19,729 nt of DNA, from the NCBI GenBank assembly GCA_014240055.1, contig JAAZXP010000017.1:1-19729 (forward strand), in the 5' to 3' direction. The DNA comes from Methanobacteriota archaeon. Its GTDB lineage: Archaea; Thermoplasmatota; Poseidoniia; MGIII; CG-Epi1. Below are positions 7,002 to 15,496 of the stretch, piece by piece. How positions within the stretch are numbered: the stretch's first letter is position 1; every line of letters starts with the position of its first letter. A program made the translations under genes and the position numbers. Below the pieces are notes generated by a model. It did no database searches, had not been told where the DNA came from, and saw nothing but the letters and a program-made list of their open reading frames with translations.

Positions 7002-10000
7002 GTCTTCTTCTTCAGTAGTACTTTCTGGAGTAGTTTCACCTTCTATATTCACATTCACAGATATTTGTCCTAAATTGTTGCTACCAGTTTCAGTAACTTC
7101 CATCCACATTAAGGTATAGGTGTATGAACCTGGTTCTGGTTTATTAGCAAGAATAGATAAAGTTCCAAATTCCATTTCTCCATCGCCAATAGTTAAAGCA
7201 TCTTCAGGCATTATTGATACCATCCAGACAGTTTTTCCATCGCCGTCAGTATAAGTTAGCATACTGGTTGTAGTCATATCATTCGGACCGTTTATTTCAA
7301 AACCAAGCACAATATCAACATTACCAAGATTTTCTACCGTAAAGTCAAATTGTTCACTGGTTATTGATTCTGAATCCATGTTAAGGTCTATTTCAAATGT
7401 AGATAATCCCGCACTTGAACTGAAACAGGTATTAGTTGATGTTAGACATAGTTCCATTTCACTTTGTTCTTCGAATGGAGCTTTAGCAACAATATTTGAA
7501 ACTGATTTAGCTAATTCTTCCTCTCCAAACATAAGTATGACTTCTAACCTGTAAGTTGCTTCTGATGTACCTTCAGGCACTAGTACAGTTACTGTAAATG
7601 CGGTTGCACCTTCAGCATCTAAATCAATTTCAGTAATTGTAGATGTAGCCCATTCTCCAGCATTTCCTTCAGTTAGTACAGTCAGTAATTGAGCCCCGTT
7701 ACTGTCACTTAATATTGTAAATTCAAAGTCTCCTGAAGTTCCAGGTGCAATGTTCAGCAGACCGCTACTATCTCGTATAAGTGTTGCACCAACAGTTAGT
7801 TCCTCTACTATTACTTTAACCGTTTTATCATCTTCAGCACTTTGATCATTTCTTGATATTGCCCAGATTTCGACATATGCGTTCCCTTCTTCCGCGTCGG
7901 CAGGGATGCTAATTATGGCAGTTACTGTATGTTCACCTCCAGCTCCAATAAGTATTCCATTTTCTTCAAAATTAACCCATGAAGCTTCTTCACCTCTCGA
8001 TTCTAAATCAAAAGTGTCTTGTCCGTCTCCTCGGTTATAGATAGTTATATCGACTTCAACATCTTTACCAGCAATACTCTCAATACTAGTAGGTTCCAAA
8101 GCGATTTCAACTTCATAGTTAATAGGGTCATCAGTTACAGTTACTAGTAGTTCAAGTTCTTCAGTTGTTCCATCACTTGCCGTTACAATAATATTCAAAT
8201 CATAATCTCCGTAATCTGCATTTTCATCTATTTTTAGTGCCAATTCAATATCTCGACTTTCATTACTGTGTAAATTCATTTGGTTTGTAATTTGTCCCCA
8301 ATTGGAAGCACTTCCAGTCATTTCGATTTCAAGAATATCATTTCCACTTGCACGATTACTGACAATCAAATCAAACATAACATCGTCACCCGGTTCGCCT
8401 TCCTTATGTTCATTAAATGTAGTTATTTCAGGAATACATATCATTGTAATGTCTCTGTCTTCTTTCTTTAGATTATTTCTATGGCTTTCATCTTCTTTTA
8501 AAGTTTCAACAATAAAAGTGACCTCACGAGGGTTTTCACTGTCCCATTCCCAGTTCAAAGTTCTTTCCTCACCAGATTGTAGATTTGTAACCATTTTTGT
8601 TTGAGACCATAGTTCATTTCCATCACTATCTTCAACACGAGCTTCAACTTCAAATGCATTTTGATCTTCAGTACCATAATTTTTTATGACACTTGAGAAA
8701 GCAATTGTTGAATTTTCATTGGTTGGGTTTTCAATATCTAATGAGTCAACGCCAACGTCATCTGCTGCAGCTGCAGCCCTTAACCAATCTAAAGATCGGC
8801 CTACCATGTCTTCTCTTTCTTCACTACTATTCACAAAAGCAAAAGTGAATGGAGAAACAATTAATCTGTAGTCTCCTTGATAATGTAGAGATAAGTTGAA
8901 TACTTGAGGTACATCATCCCAATTTGTACTGCCATCTTCAAAATCATCGAATAATATAGTTCCAGTTGCATCAATTAATTCAACATCATCAAAATACCAG
9001 CCTTCGTAAGCATCGGTTGATCCATCTGAACCAAACCTGAATCTAAACTTAACATCTTCTCCAGAAAAGTTTGATAAATCGAAAGAAGCTTGAACCCATC
9101 CTTCAGAATCTCCGAAATATCCTGGTTCAGTGTCTAATCCTGAAACTGAATCTGCAGGATACCCTCCATCTGGATAAATTATTTCCCAATCTTCACCATT
9201 ATTAGTAGAAATTTGGACATTTCCACCATCATAGGCTGCAACCTCGCTTTCAGTATCGTAGTAATGCTGGAATTTTAATTGACCATTAGATCCTAATTCA
9301 TATTCTGAAGAAGTATATATTGAATAATCCCAGCCGCTTTGGTACTCTCCATCATTTTTATCTTTGTCTCCAATCCACATAGAGTGGGTTGAACTGTATG
9401 CCTTTCTGTTTGTATCTTCTTCTGTATCTATAATATGCCACCAGTTATCTATTGTAGTATAGAAAGCACCGATTGCATCATCAGTTGGGGTAATCCAATC
9501 AGTATAGTCATAAAAGAGTACACTGCGGTCACCCATGTCATATTCAGCCTCACTAAATATTTCATCATCATTAACTCCAATTAATGGGTTAGGCATTCCA
9601 GAGCTATGACTAATTGATTGAACTTTTAGATAATCATATTCAAAACTTCCTTCTTCTCTTGGACCTGTAGAGCTATTCAGCGCAGTCATAAACTGTTGAC
9701 CTATTATCCACATATTTCCACCTCCATCTAAATAATCTCCAATACAAGCTTTCCAACTAGTTAAGTTTCGCTGATTATGGTCTCCTTGAACCCAGATAAC
9801 AACTTCATAATTAGACATTAAATCATTCGTAGGATATGGATGTAATTCTCCATAAGAACCAGCCTCGATATCGTATGGTATAGTATAAACATCATAACCT
9901 CGACTTTCGCCATCATTGAAGTATTGTTGAAGAGTCAATTTCATTCGTGAATCAATTTTATCGACGTCATAATAATTATTGTATCCATTATTTTTACCAA

Positions 10001-13000
10001 AATTTGCATCAATGAGTAGAACTTTATCTCCGCCAGCTTGGTCATAATAGAACGGTGTAACGGAGAGATCTTGACTATCTTCAGTTTCAGGATCATCTCG
10101 GCTCGTTACCGTTACAGAAAATTGATGCTCATCTCCAGTAGATGCAAGAGTTGGTGAGATAATAGCTACAGTGAAATTTTGACTTGAGCCTGATGAAAGA
10201 TAAAGTACAGTAGTATGTGAAATTATCTTCCATTCATCAGGATTGCTATTGTAATCAACAGTAATATCATAATATCCGCTATTTTCTCCAGTATTCTTTG
10301 CAGTAAAATTAAAAATAACTGATTCACCAGACAATACATCTTTAGCTTGTTCTTCGACAGTTAATGCAATATTGTATCCACTTTCAGCAATATCTATATC
10401 TGATTCTTTAGGGTTATTTCCTGCACGTTCATCATCATCTAGTAAAGTTTCAACTCTGATTGTATAAGTGCCATTTGCACCACCTTCCCATACCCAATCA
10501 AGTGTAATATTACTCTTAGATTCTAGTTCACTAACAGTTTGGGTTTGATTATAAACTTCAGTTCCATCATCTTTTGTTACAGTTCCCCTTACGTCAAATG
10601 CATTTTGATCTTCAGTTCCAAAGTTATAGATATTCGAACTAAACGTAACAGCCCTTCCAGGTTTTGCAGTATCTGGTGCATCTAAATTTTTGGTCCCTAC
10701 ATCATTAGGTATTGGCGGTAGACTGTACAATGTAAAATCATCAATATACAAACCATCATATTGAGTGTATGCATCAGAGACAAATCGAATTCTAAAGGAT
10801 GCATCACCCTCATATTCACTGACATCATATTCTATGTATAACCATCCATTCTCATCGGCGTTATCATATTCTTCCGAATAATCGCTATCATCTCCTGGGA
10901 ATGAACCTAAAGTCTTCCAGTCACCAGATAAATTAATTTCAAGTATTGCTGAATCTGCAGGTCCTGCAATTCCAAACCAAACCATTGCAGAAACATATTT
11001 TTCCGATCCATCTCCTAAATCAATCATTGGAGTTTCAAGTGAATCATTCAAAGAAGGGCTGTAAGCTCCTGTATCTGGATTACCTAAATACCATGAATAA
11101 TCTCCTGAATATGTTTTCCCATATTCTTCTCCAAGTTCATAATAATTCCATTCACTTAAGACAATATCAGATCCCCAGTCTCCATCTCCGTCTTCAAAAT
11201 CATCCTCATATTGAGTAGTTATGCCTTCTTTAATTTGGAAATTATCAATATACCACCCTTCATAGGTGTTAACTGAACCATCAGTTCCAAAACGGAATTT
11301 AAATTTGACATCTTCACCAGAATAATTGCCTAGATTGAAGTTTGCAGTTTCCCAACTACTAGTCGTACCATCTCCAGAACTTGCAGTATATCCCGGCTCA
11401 TTATCTAAACCAACAACTGCATCGTCAGGATATCCTCCATCTGGATTAATTACTTCCCAATTTTCTCCGGAATCGGTAGAGATTTGTACGTTTCCACCGT
11501 CCCAGCTATTTTCAGTATGATACCATATGTCCACTACCATGGTAGGGCTTGTACCTAGTGAAATTTCATTAGCAGTATACAATGAAAAATCCCAATTATT
11601 ATCATATTCTCCATCTCCCTTTGATTCATCTCCAACCCACATAGCGTGTGTTGGACTCGAAGCTTCACGATTACTATCTTCAGTTGTATCAATAATGTGC
11701 CATGGGTTGCTCAAAGATTTGTAGTTAGTCCATCCGTTAGGGCCGTCTTCCATATCATCCGAAAACTCTATGTCAACACTTCTCATTAACACAGAAACAA
11801 GGTCATTTTCTGGAACTTCATCATTATCATCATCCAATTTTGCTTCAAACCAGAATGTTCCATATTCATCAGTTTCCCATTGCCAATCTAATGATATCGA
11901 ATCTCCAGGACTTAAATCCCCCGTATTTTGAGAGCCTCCATTGTAGACTACTCCTCCAGCCCCATCGTATACTTTACCTACAATGTCTGAATTCATAGAA
12001 ACGTCTCCTATATTTGTTACAAGAACACTCATGTTTCTTTCGGTATCTTTTTCAGCAATCATAGGGTCAACATGACCTTCAGATAATTCAACATCATACA
12101 TTACATATGTATTGACTGCAATTTGTTTATCATCATTATCTTCTTTTTCATCATTTGCTATTGTTGCAGTTGATTTTATTTCATATTCATAATCTTCATC
12201 ATCTGGTGTATTCCAATCAAATTCAACAAATGCACTTTCTCCAGCGTTAAGAGAAATTGTGTCAGTATCTGTGAATCTATATGTATTATTCAAACATCTA
12301 ATTTCCAAATCTACTTCAATACCTGTTTGGTCTTCAGTTCCTCTATTTCTTACAGTTACATTAATCGGATTTGTCACACCAGGTTCTACAGTATGCCCAT
12401 CAGTAGGTGTATTGAATCTACCCAAGGCCACATCATTTTCTAGTTGCACTACTAGATATTCTACAATACTTTCCATTAGTTCATCTCTATCGGAACTTTC
12501 GGTAATTGAACTAAAATCTACTGCCATAAAAATCAATTTAAAATCTTCTTCAGTGCGTATTGTTGAAATATTATATCCGTCTGCAGCTCCCGAGCTAAGT
12601 ACTTTTTCAAACCCCTCTCGAGGGTTTACATCATCTCCAAAATCACTAGAAATTGCATCAGCATTATATTCAACGCCATCGGAAACGGGATCGTCATCTA
12701 CTCCGTACAGAATAGCAGGTGTGGTCCTATCATGATCAGCATATGCTACACCAAGATAATCGTATTCGAAATCACCTTCACCTCTCTCTCCATCAGAACT
12801 ATCAAAATCATAAAGAATATCATGCCCTATTGCCCATAACGAGCCTCCGTCTTCTAGAAAACTAGCTACATTTGTTTTGTCATCATCTGTAAAAGTAACA
12901 TCAGTATCGCCGCTGATGTAATCTGTTCCGCAAGCCCAAATGATAAGGCTGTATTGACTCAAAGTATCATAGTCTGGAGCATTTTGTCCACTGTCAACTC

Positions 13001-13529
13001 GGATAATATCATATCCAATTCCATTGGACATATTATCTAAAGCTGTAGAATAGTATCCATCAGTTTCAGTTCGAGTTCCTCCATTATTACTACTATTATC
13101 GTCATCAAGGAAAAGAATTAGTGGATATTCTACTGTGATATCTTCATCTTCTTCATTATTTCCCTCATCAGACTCTGCAGTTGTATTTTCTTCATCAACA
13201 ATCACAGTAATTGTGTGGGAACCTCCAACTGCTCTCCAGTCAATTTCCGCATCTGCCGTATTACTACCTGGAACGGTTATACTGTCTTTTCCAATATAGT
13301 TTCCGTCCCAGTAAAAGCTAACATTAGTAGTTACACTAACTAGCCCACTTGACCCTCCATCATTTGCAATTTCAGCAGTAATTGTTACAGTGTCCCCCCC
13401 AGTCGGATTATTGTCACTGAAGCTGATATCATTAATTGAAAGATCAGGTTCCCCTTCAGCTAAAGTATTCATTGCTGAGAAAGGCAACATTAAGATGGCT
13501 AACAGAAGAGCAGTTAGTTTTCGGTTCAT
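6927..13529 (-). CDS. Giant secreted multidomain surface protein with PGF-CTERM-like anchor
   Basis: From the ATG at 13529 the product is 2200 residues, highly acidic and rich in Asp, Asn, Ser and Thr. Residues 1-25 are a Sec signal peptide ending near AEG. Domains in order: CARDB-like (27-135); Rossmann/GATase1-like (136-365); two CARDB-like (366-585); MAM-like jelly-roll (587-767) and a divergent second (773-936); CARDB-like (937-1048); beta-sandwich (1051-1162); second Rossmann-like (1168-1588), interrupted by another MAM-like unit (about 1360-1541); CARDB-like (1589-1696); four beta-sandwiches (1699-2163); a Thr/Glu-rich stalk; then LLPGPSF, a hydrophobic helix and RRKK. That end matches the PGF-CTERM layout used by archaeosortase A. 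It probably projects from the cell surface for adhesion or polymer binding; no protease motif was recognised, so catalysis is unsupported. The TTG at 13550 lies too near the TATA box to be the start. Confidence 0.88.
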   Translation of the reverse strand: MNRKLTALLLAILMLPFSAMNTLAEGEPDLSINDISFSDNNPTGGDTVTITAEIANDGGSSGLVSVTTNVSFYWDGNYIGKDSITVPGSNTADAEIDWRAVGGSHTITVIVDEENTTAESDEGNNEEDEDITVEYPLILFLDDDNSSNNGGTRTETDGYYSTALDNMSNGIGYDIIRVDSGQNAPDYDTLSQYSLIIWACGTDYISGDTDVTFTDDDKTNVASFLEDGGSLWAIGHDILYDFDSSDGERGEGDFEYDYLGVAYADHDRTTPAILYGVDDDPVSDGVEYNADAISSDFGDDVNPREGFEKVLSSGAADGYNISTIRTEEDFKLIFMAVDFSSITESSDRDELMESIVEYLVVQLENDVALGRFNTPTDGHTVEPGVTNPINVTVRNRGTEDQTGIEVDLEIRCLNNTYRFTDTDTISLNAGESAFVEFDWNTPDDEDYEYEIKSTATIANDEKEDNDDKQIAVNTYVMYDVELSEGHVDPMIAEKDTERNMSVLVTNIGDVSMNSDIVGKVYDGAGGVVYNGGSQNTGDLSPGDSISLDWQWETDEYGTFWFEAKLDDDNDEVPENDLVSVLMRSVDIEFSDDMEDGPNGWTNYKSLSNPWHIIDTTEDSNREASSPTHAMWVGDESKGDGEYDNNWDFSLYTANEISLGTSPTMVVDIWYHTENSWDGGNVQISTDSGENWEVINPDGGYPDDAVVGLDNEPGYTASSGDGTTSSWETANFNLGNYSGEDVKFKFRFGTDGSVNTYEGWYIDNFQIKEGITTQYEDDFEDGDGDWGSDIVLSEWNYYELGEEYGKTYSGDYSWYLGNPDTGAYSPSLNDSLETPMIDLGDGSEKYVSAMVWFGIAGPADSAILEINLSGDWKTLGSFPGDDSDYSEEYDNADENGWLYIEYDVSEYEGDASFRIRFVSDAYTQYDGLYIDDFTLYSLPPIPNDVGTKNLDAPDTAKPGRAVTFSSNIYNFGTEDQNAFDVRGTVTKDDGTEVYNQTQTVSELESKSNITLDWVWEGGANGTYTIRVETLLDDDERAGNNPKESDIDIAESGYNIALTVEEQAKDVLSGESVIFNFTAKNTGENSGYYDITVDYNSNPDEWKIISHTTVLYLSSGSSQNFTVAIISPTLASTGDEHQFSVTVTSRDDPETEDSQDLSVTPFYYDQAGGDKVLLIDANFGKNNGYNNYYDVDKIDSRMKLTLQQYFNDGESRGYDVYTIPYDIEAGSYGELHPYPTNDLMSNYEVVIWVQGDHNQRNLTSWKACIGDYLDGGGNMWIIGQQFMTALNSSTGPREEGSFEYDYLKVQSISHSSGMPNPLIGVNDDEIFSEAEYDMGDRSVLFYDYTDWITPTDDAIGAFYTTIDNWWHIIDTEEDTNRKAYSSTHSMWIGDKDKNDGEYQSGWDYSIYTSSEYELGSNGQLKFQHYYDTESEVAAYDGGNVQISTNNGEDWEIIYPDGGYPADSVSGLDTEPGYFGDSEGWVQASFDLSNFSGEDVKFRFRFGSDGSTDAYEGWYFDDVELIDATGTILFDDFEDGSTNWDDVPQVFNLSLHYQGDYRLIVSPFTFAFVNSSEEREDMVGRSLDWLRAAAAADDVGVDSLDIENPTNENSTIAFSSVIKNYGTEDQNAFEVEARVEDSDGNELWSQTKMVTNLQSGEERTLNWEWDSENPREVTFIVETLKEDESHRNNLKKEDRDITMICIPEITTFNEHKEGEPGDDVMFDLIVSNRASGNDILEIEMTGSASNWGQITNQMNLHSNESRDIELALKIDENADYGDYDLNIIVTASDGTTEELELLVTVTDDPINYEVEIALEPTSIESIAGKDVEVDITIYNRGDGQDTFDLESRGEEASWVNFEENGILIGAGGEHTVTAIISIPADAEEGNAYVEIWAISRNDQSAEDDKTVKVIVEELTVGATLIRDSSGLLNIAPGTSGDFEFTILSDSNGAQLLTVLTEGNAGEWATSTITEIDLDAEGATAFTVTVLVPEGTSEATYRLEVILMFGEEELAKSVSNIVAKAPFEEQSEMELCLTSTNTCFSSSAGLSTFEIDLNMDSESITSEQFDFTVENLGNVDIVLGFEINGPNDMTTTSMLTYTDGDGKTVWMVSIMPEDALTIGDGEMEFGTLSILANKPEPGSYTYTLMWMEVTETGSNNLGQISVNVNIEGETTPESTTEEEDSLLPGPSFISIISLLGLIVYRRKK
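8919..9446 (-). repeat. Intragenic repeat copy B: permuted MAM-like unit inside the second Rossmann-like domain
   Basis: This segment encodes a unit running from NWWHIIDTEED to the FDDFEDGSTNW motif. It is homologous to copy A (11175-11708), sharing blocks such as DGGNVQIST, PDGGYP, FSGEDVKF and AYEGWY. It begins just after the domain's usual first strand and ends with that strand, so it is out of register with a normal MAM-like domain. Similarity is high in protein but moderate in DNA, so the duplication is not recent. Confidence 0.8.
11175..11708 (-). repeat. Intragenic repeat copy A: tandem MAM-like region
   Basis: This segment encodes NPWHIIDTTED through to YEDDFEDGDGDW, the start of the next MAM-like domain. 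Here the domains are in normal tandem order. It is the evident relative of copy B (8919-9446) and the likely source type for it, because the same phase of the tandem, mid-domain to next domain's first strand, is what appears in copy B. Confidence 0.8.
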
Positions 13530-13558
13530 AGTCGTTCCTAATACGGTCAACCTTCCCG

Positions 13559-13567
13559 ATTATAAAG
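13559..13567 (-). promoter_or_regulatory. TATA box of the giant surface-protein gene
   Basis: CTTTATAAT on the minus strand is the best TATA match in the window, centred 34 bases before the ATG at 13529. It predicts a leader of about ten bases and excludes the TTG at 13550 as the start. It lies just after the folA stop, so the giant gene probably has its own promoter. Confidence 0.6.
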
Positions 13568-13573
13568 GTGTGT

Positions 13574-14038
13574 TTACTCTCTTCGAGAGTATATTTTATG
13601 CTTTAATCGGCCGTCATCTTTTAGGATTGTAATATCACTTTCTTTCCAGTTATTTCCAATTGTAGGAAAATAAATGCATTCCTCTCCAGTAACATTATCT
13701 GGCACTAAAGTCATATCAATTAGATCTGCTTTGGACATAGCTTCCTCATAAATTCCAGCACCTCCGATAAACCAAATATCACCTTTACAGGTTTCGAGGG
13801 CTTCGTCTATAGTTCTAAAGCATTCAGTACCCTTGATGTCGTTTCGAGTAATTACTATATTTCTTCGTTCAGGGAGTGGTTTTATTGGTAAAGATTCCCA
13901 AGTTTTTCGACCCATAATAATAGTATTCCCAATTGTTAAACGTTTGAACCGTTTTAAGTCTGCTGAATAATGCCATGGAATGGTATTGTTTTTTCCAATT
14001 ATACCCTCCGGAGAAACTGCAACTAAAATTCCTTTCAT
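13574..14038 (-). CDS. folA: Dihydrofolate reductase
   Basis: DHFR reduces dihydrofolate with NADPH, regenerating the cofactor oxidised by thymidylate synthase. The 154-residue product has the standard layout: ILVAVSPEGIIGKNNTIPW (4-22), HYSADLKRF with the catalytic acid at Asp27, IIMGRKTWESLP (40-51) for NADPH and folate contacts, RRNIVITR (58-65), and IGGAGIYEEA (91-100), the family's second glycine motif. Its ATG overlaps the thyA stop (ATGA), so thyA-folA form a translationally coupled pair. This pairing is common in bacteria and haloarchaea but absent from many archaea, which use ThyX or other folate analogues, so ancestral transfer from bacteria is plausible. Nothing looks damaged. Confidence 0.95.
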   Translation of the reverse strand: MKGILVAVSPEGIIGKNNTIPWHYSADLKRFKRLTIGNTIIMGRKTWESLPIKPLPERRNIVITRNDIKGTECFRTIDEALETCKGDIWFIGGAGIYEEAMSKADLIDMTLVPDNVTGEECIYFPTIGNNWKESDITILKDDGRLKHKIYSRRE

Positions 14039-14907
14039 ACAGCTACCTTAAATGGAATAAAAGGTTTAGGATTGTAATTTTCTAATTTAAATTTTGAAAG
14101 GATAGTTTCTGTATCAGCCTCAAGTAAATCCATTACATGATCCAAAGTTTTGATACTAGGATCAATTTTCAATTGAGGTAATATTCCAATTTCTCGCTGT
14201 AATTGTTCTTTCAATCCAGGGATGTGATCATATTCTGCCATATCTCCATCAGCTTTCTTTGTATAGATATGTGCGTCGACTAAAGAATGGCCGAAAGTGC
14301 CTACTTTCATTCCAGATAAATGAGCAAACAAATGTAAAAGAAATGAATAACCTGCAATATTGTAAGGAACTCCTAAAGCCACATCACAACTTCTCTGAGT
14401 CAGATGTACGCATAAACGTGGTTCATTATTTTCATCATATTGGACATTAAAAATGAATAAAAGGTGACATGGAGGGAGTTTACTGGTTTGCGCATTACCG
14501 GGAGCCCATGCAGAAATTACCATTCTCCTACTATTTGGATTTTTTTGTAATGTGTCTAATACATAACGAACTTGGTCATTGAAATCATCATCACCATGTA
14601 TTGGGAATTTTCTCCAAAAATTACCGTAGGCACTTGGCACATACCCCTCTTCATCTGCCCAGTGATCCCAGAATTTACAACCGTGCTTTTTTAATAGTCC
14701 GATGTGCAAATCTCCAGATAAAAACCATAAGTTTTCAATTACTATATTTTTCCATGAGATTTCTTTAGTTGTTAGGAGTGGAAAACCTTTGTTAAGATCA
14801 ATTGAATAATTCACATTAAAAGCAGATATTGTGTCGATACCAGTCCTATTTTCTTTTCGGGTTCCTCGGGTCAAAACCTCATTTACCAAGTCCAAGTATT
14901 GCTTCAC
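14035..14907 (-). CDS. thyA: Thymidylate synthase ThyA
   Basis: ThyA methylates dUMP to dTMP using methylene-tetrahydrofolate, producing the dihydrofolate that FolA recycles. The 290 residues include RTGIDTISAF (21-30), RRMVISAW (127-134), the active-site loop LPPCHLLF with nucleophile Cys147, QRSCDVALGVPYNIAGYS (171-188) for dUMP binding, DAHIY (211-215) and the conserved C-terminal Ala-Val. The strand before DAHIY reads HSLVDAHIY where HTLGDAHIY is usual, a mild change. The start is a GTG at 14907; the resulting MKQYLDLVNEVL matches the family's usual N-terminus, so I trust it over any ATG. An AGGAGG at 14931-14926 is too far (18 bases) to be its ribosome site. Confidence 0.96.
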   Translation of the reverse strand: MKQYLDLVNEVLTRGTRKENRTGIDTISAFNVNYSIDLNKGFPLLTTKEISWKNIVIENLWFLSGDLHIGLLKKHGCKFWDHWADEEGYVPSAYGNFWRKFPIHGDDDFNDQVRYVLDTLQKNPNSRRMVISAWAPGNAQTSKLPPCHLLFIFNVQYDENNEPRLCVHLTQRSCDVALGVPYNIAGYSFLLHLFAHLSGMKVGTFGHSLVDAHIYTKKADGDMAEYDHIPGLKEQLQREIGILPQLKIDPSIKTLDHVMDLLEADTETILSKFKLENYNPKPFIPFKVAV

Positions 14908-14955
14908 ACATTCCCAATAGGAAGGCCTCCTAAAGCATTGTTCCTTTTTCGAAAA

Positions 14956-14965
14956 TTATATATAA
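14956..14965. promoter_or_regulatory. Palindromic TATA box, possibly bidirectional
   Basis: TTATATATAA is a perfect palindrome centred 25 bases before the small ORF's ATG (14986, plus), ideal for a leaderless transcript. It is 54 bases from the thyA GTG (minus), which would give thyA a leader of roughly 28 bases. A symmetric box between divergent genes could fire in both directions. Confidence 0.55.
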
Positions 14966-14985
14966 ATTGTTGTAATGTGTATAGA

Positions 14986-15114
14986 ATGCCTTTTCGTATA
15001 GTTGACCATGACTCAAACCAGATTCTGCTTGAATCACCTCACGTATCCGATTTAATAGAATACATAGACAAAAATTCTGAAGAATATGTGGTTAAAGAAT
15101 TAACTATATCTTAG
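14986..15114 (+). CDS. Small hypothetical protein, 42 residues
   Basis: I do not recognise this protein. It runs from MPFRIVDHDSNQ to VVKELTIS and reads like a compact beta-alpha-beta fold: a first strand, a loop with Asp and His, a helix rich in acidic residues (about 20-33), and a closing strand. It has no signal peptide or Cys motif. An in-frame longer reading from 14899 exists, but its first 29 residues overlap the thyA start and look non-coding. The start at 14986 is favoured by the TATA box exactly 25 bases upstream. It ends nine bases from the convergent pterin dehydratase-like gene. It could be a chance ORF, so confidence is modest. Confidence 0.5.
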   Translation: MPFRIVDHDSNQILLESPHVSDLIEYIDKNSEEYVVKELTIS

Positions 15115-15123
15115 ATTAATATT

Positions 15124-15420
15124 TTATCCAGAAACTAATATTTCAATACTTTCAGCTAAAGCAATATCCTTTTCAGTTACGCCATTTACATCATTGGTAG
15201 TCGAAGTTATTTTAGCAGTTCCATTTTTTCCAATGACAATGTCTGGACAATGATTTATTTCTACAGAAATACTCGCAACATGCTGTACAAAAGTTATTGC
15301 AGATTCAAAATTATTAAATTTAAATGTCTTTTCAATGTTTTTGTAAACATCATTATAATTCCATCCGTCAAGCCCTTTCAAAGCTTTTTCACATTGATTG
15401 TCAGTTAACAATTCAGACAT
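15124..15420 (-). CDS. Pterin-4a-carbinolamine dehydratase-like protein (degenerate active site)
   Basis: The family (PCD/DCoH) dehydrates 4a-hydroxy-tetrahydropterin; some members have other jobs, including helping Rubisco assemble or binding transcription factors. The 98-residue length and layout fit: FKFNNFESAITFVQHVASIS (34-53), then VEINHCPD and later TTNDVNGVTEKDIALAESIE. The usual active-site histidines lie in an HHP motif and a THD motif. Here HHP reads HCP (His57, Cys58) and THD reads TND (Asn76), so two of three catalytic histidines are replaced. Gly80, Thr82 and Asp85 of the second motif remain, so the fold is likely intact. Proximity to thyA-folA suggests a pterin or folate context, but classical dehydratase activity is doubtful. 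Confidence 0.85.
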   Translation of the reverse strand: MSELLTDNQCEKALKGLDGWNYNDVYKNIEKTFKFNNFESAITFVQHVASISVEINHCPDIVIGKNGTAKITSTTNDVNGVTEKDIALAESIEILVSG

Positions 15421-15440
15421 TATTTTCTTAAGTCTGCTAT

Positions 15441-15449
15441 GCTATTTAC
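15441..15449 (-). promoter_or_regulatory. TATA-like box for the pterin dehydratase-like gene
   Basis: GTAAATAGC on the minus strand is centred 25 bases before the ATG at 15420, the leaderless spacing. It is separate from the TTATAAA that faces the MscS gene, so the two divergent genes appear to have individual boxes. Confidence 0.45.
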
Positions 15450-15468
15450 AATTTCGCACCTTAACTAC

Positions 15469-15475
15469 TTATAAA
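15469..15475 (+). promoter_or_regulatory. TATA box for the MscS-tail gene
   Basis: TTATAAA is centred 25 bases before the GTG at 15497. This would make that GTG the first codon of a leaderless transcript. If the ATG at 15518 is used instead, the leader is about 20 bases with no ribosome site. Confidence 0.5.
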
Positions 15476-15496
15476 CTATTTTAGAATGCAATATTT

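Noticed and set aside
10946..12735. Several plus-strand open frames of 64-158 codons inside the giant gene
   Set aside because: They lie antisense to a continuous 2200-codon frame with clear domains and are by-products of its Asp/Ser-rich codon use; none has a recognisable domain or promoter.
13530..13550. TTG start for the giant protein
   Set aside because: It is only about 13 bases from the centre of the TATA box, and the signal peptide begins properly at the ATG at 13529.
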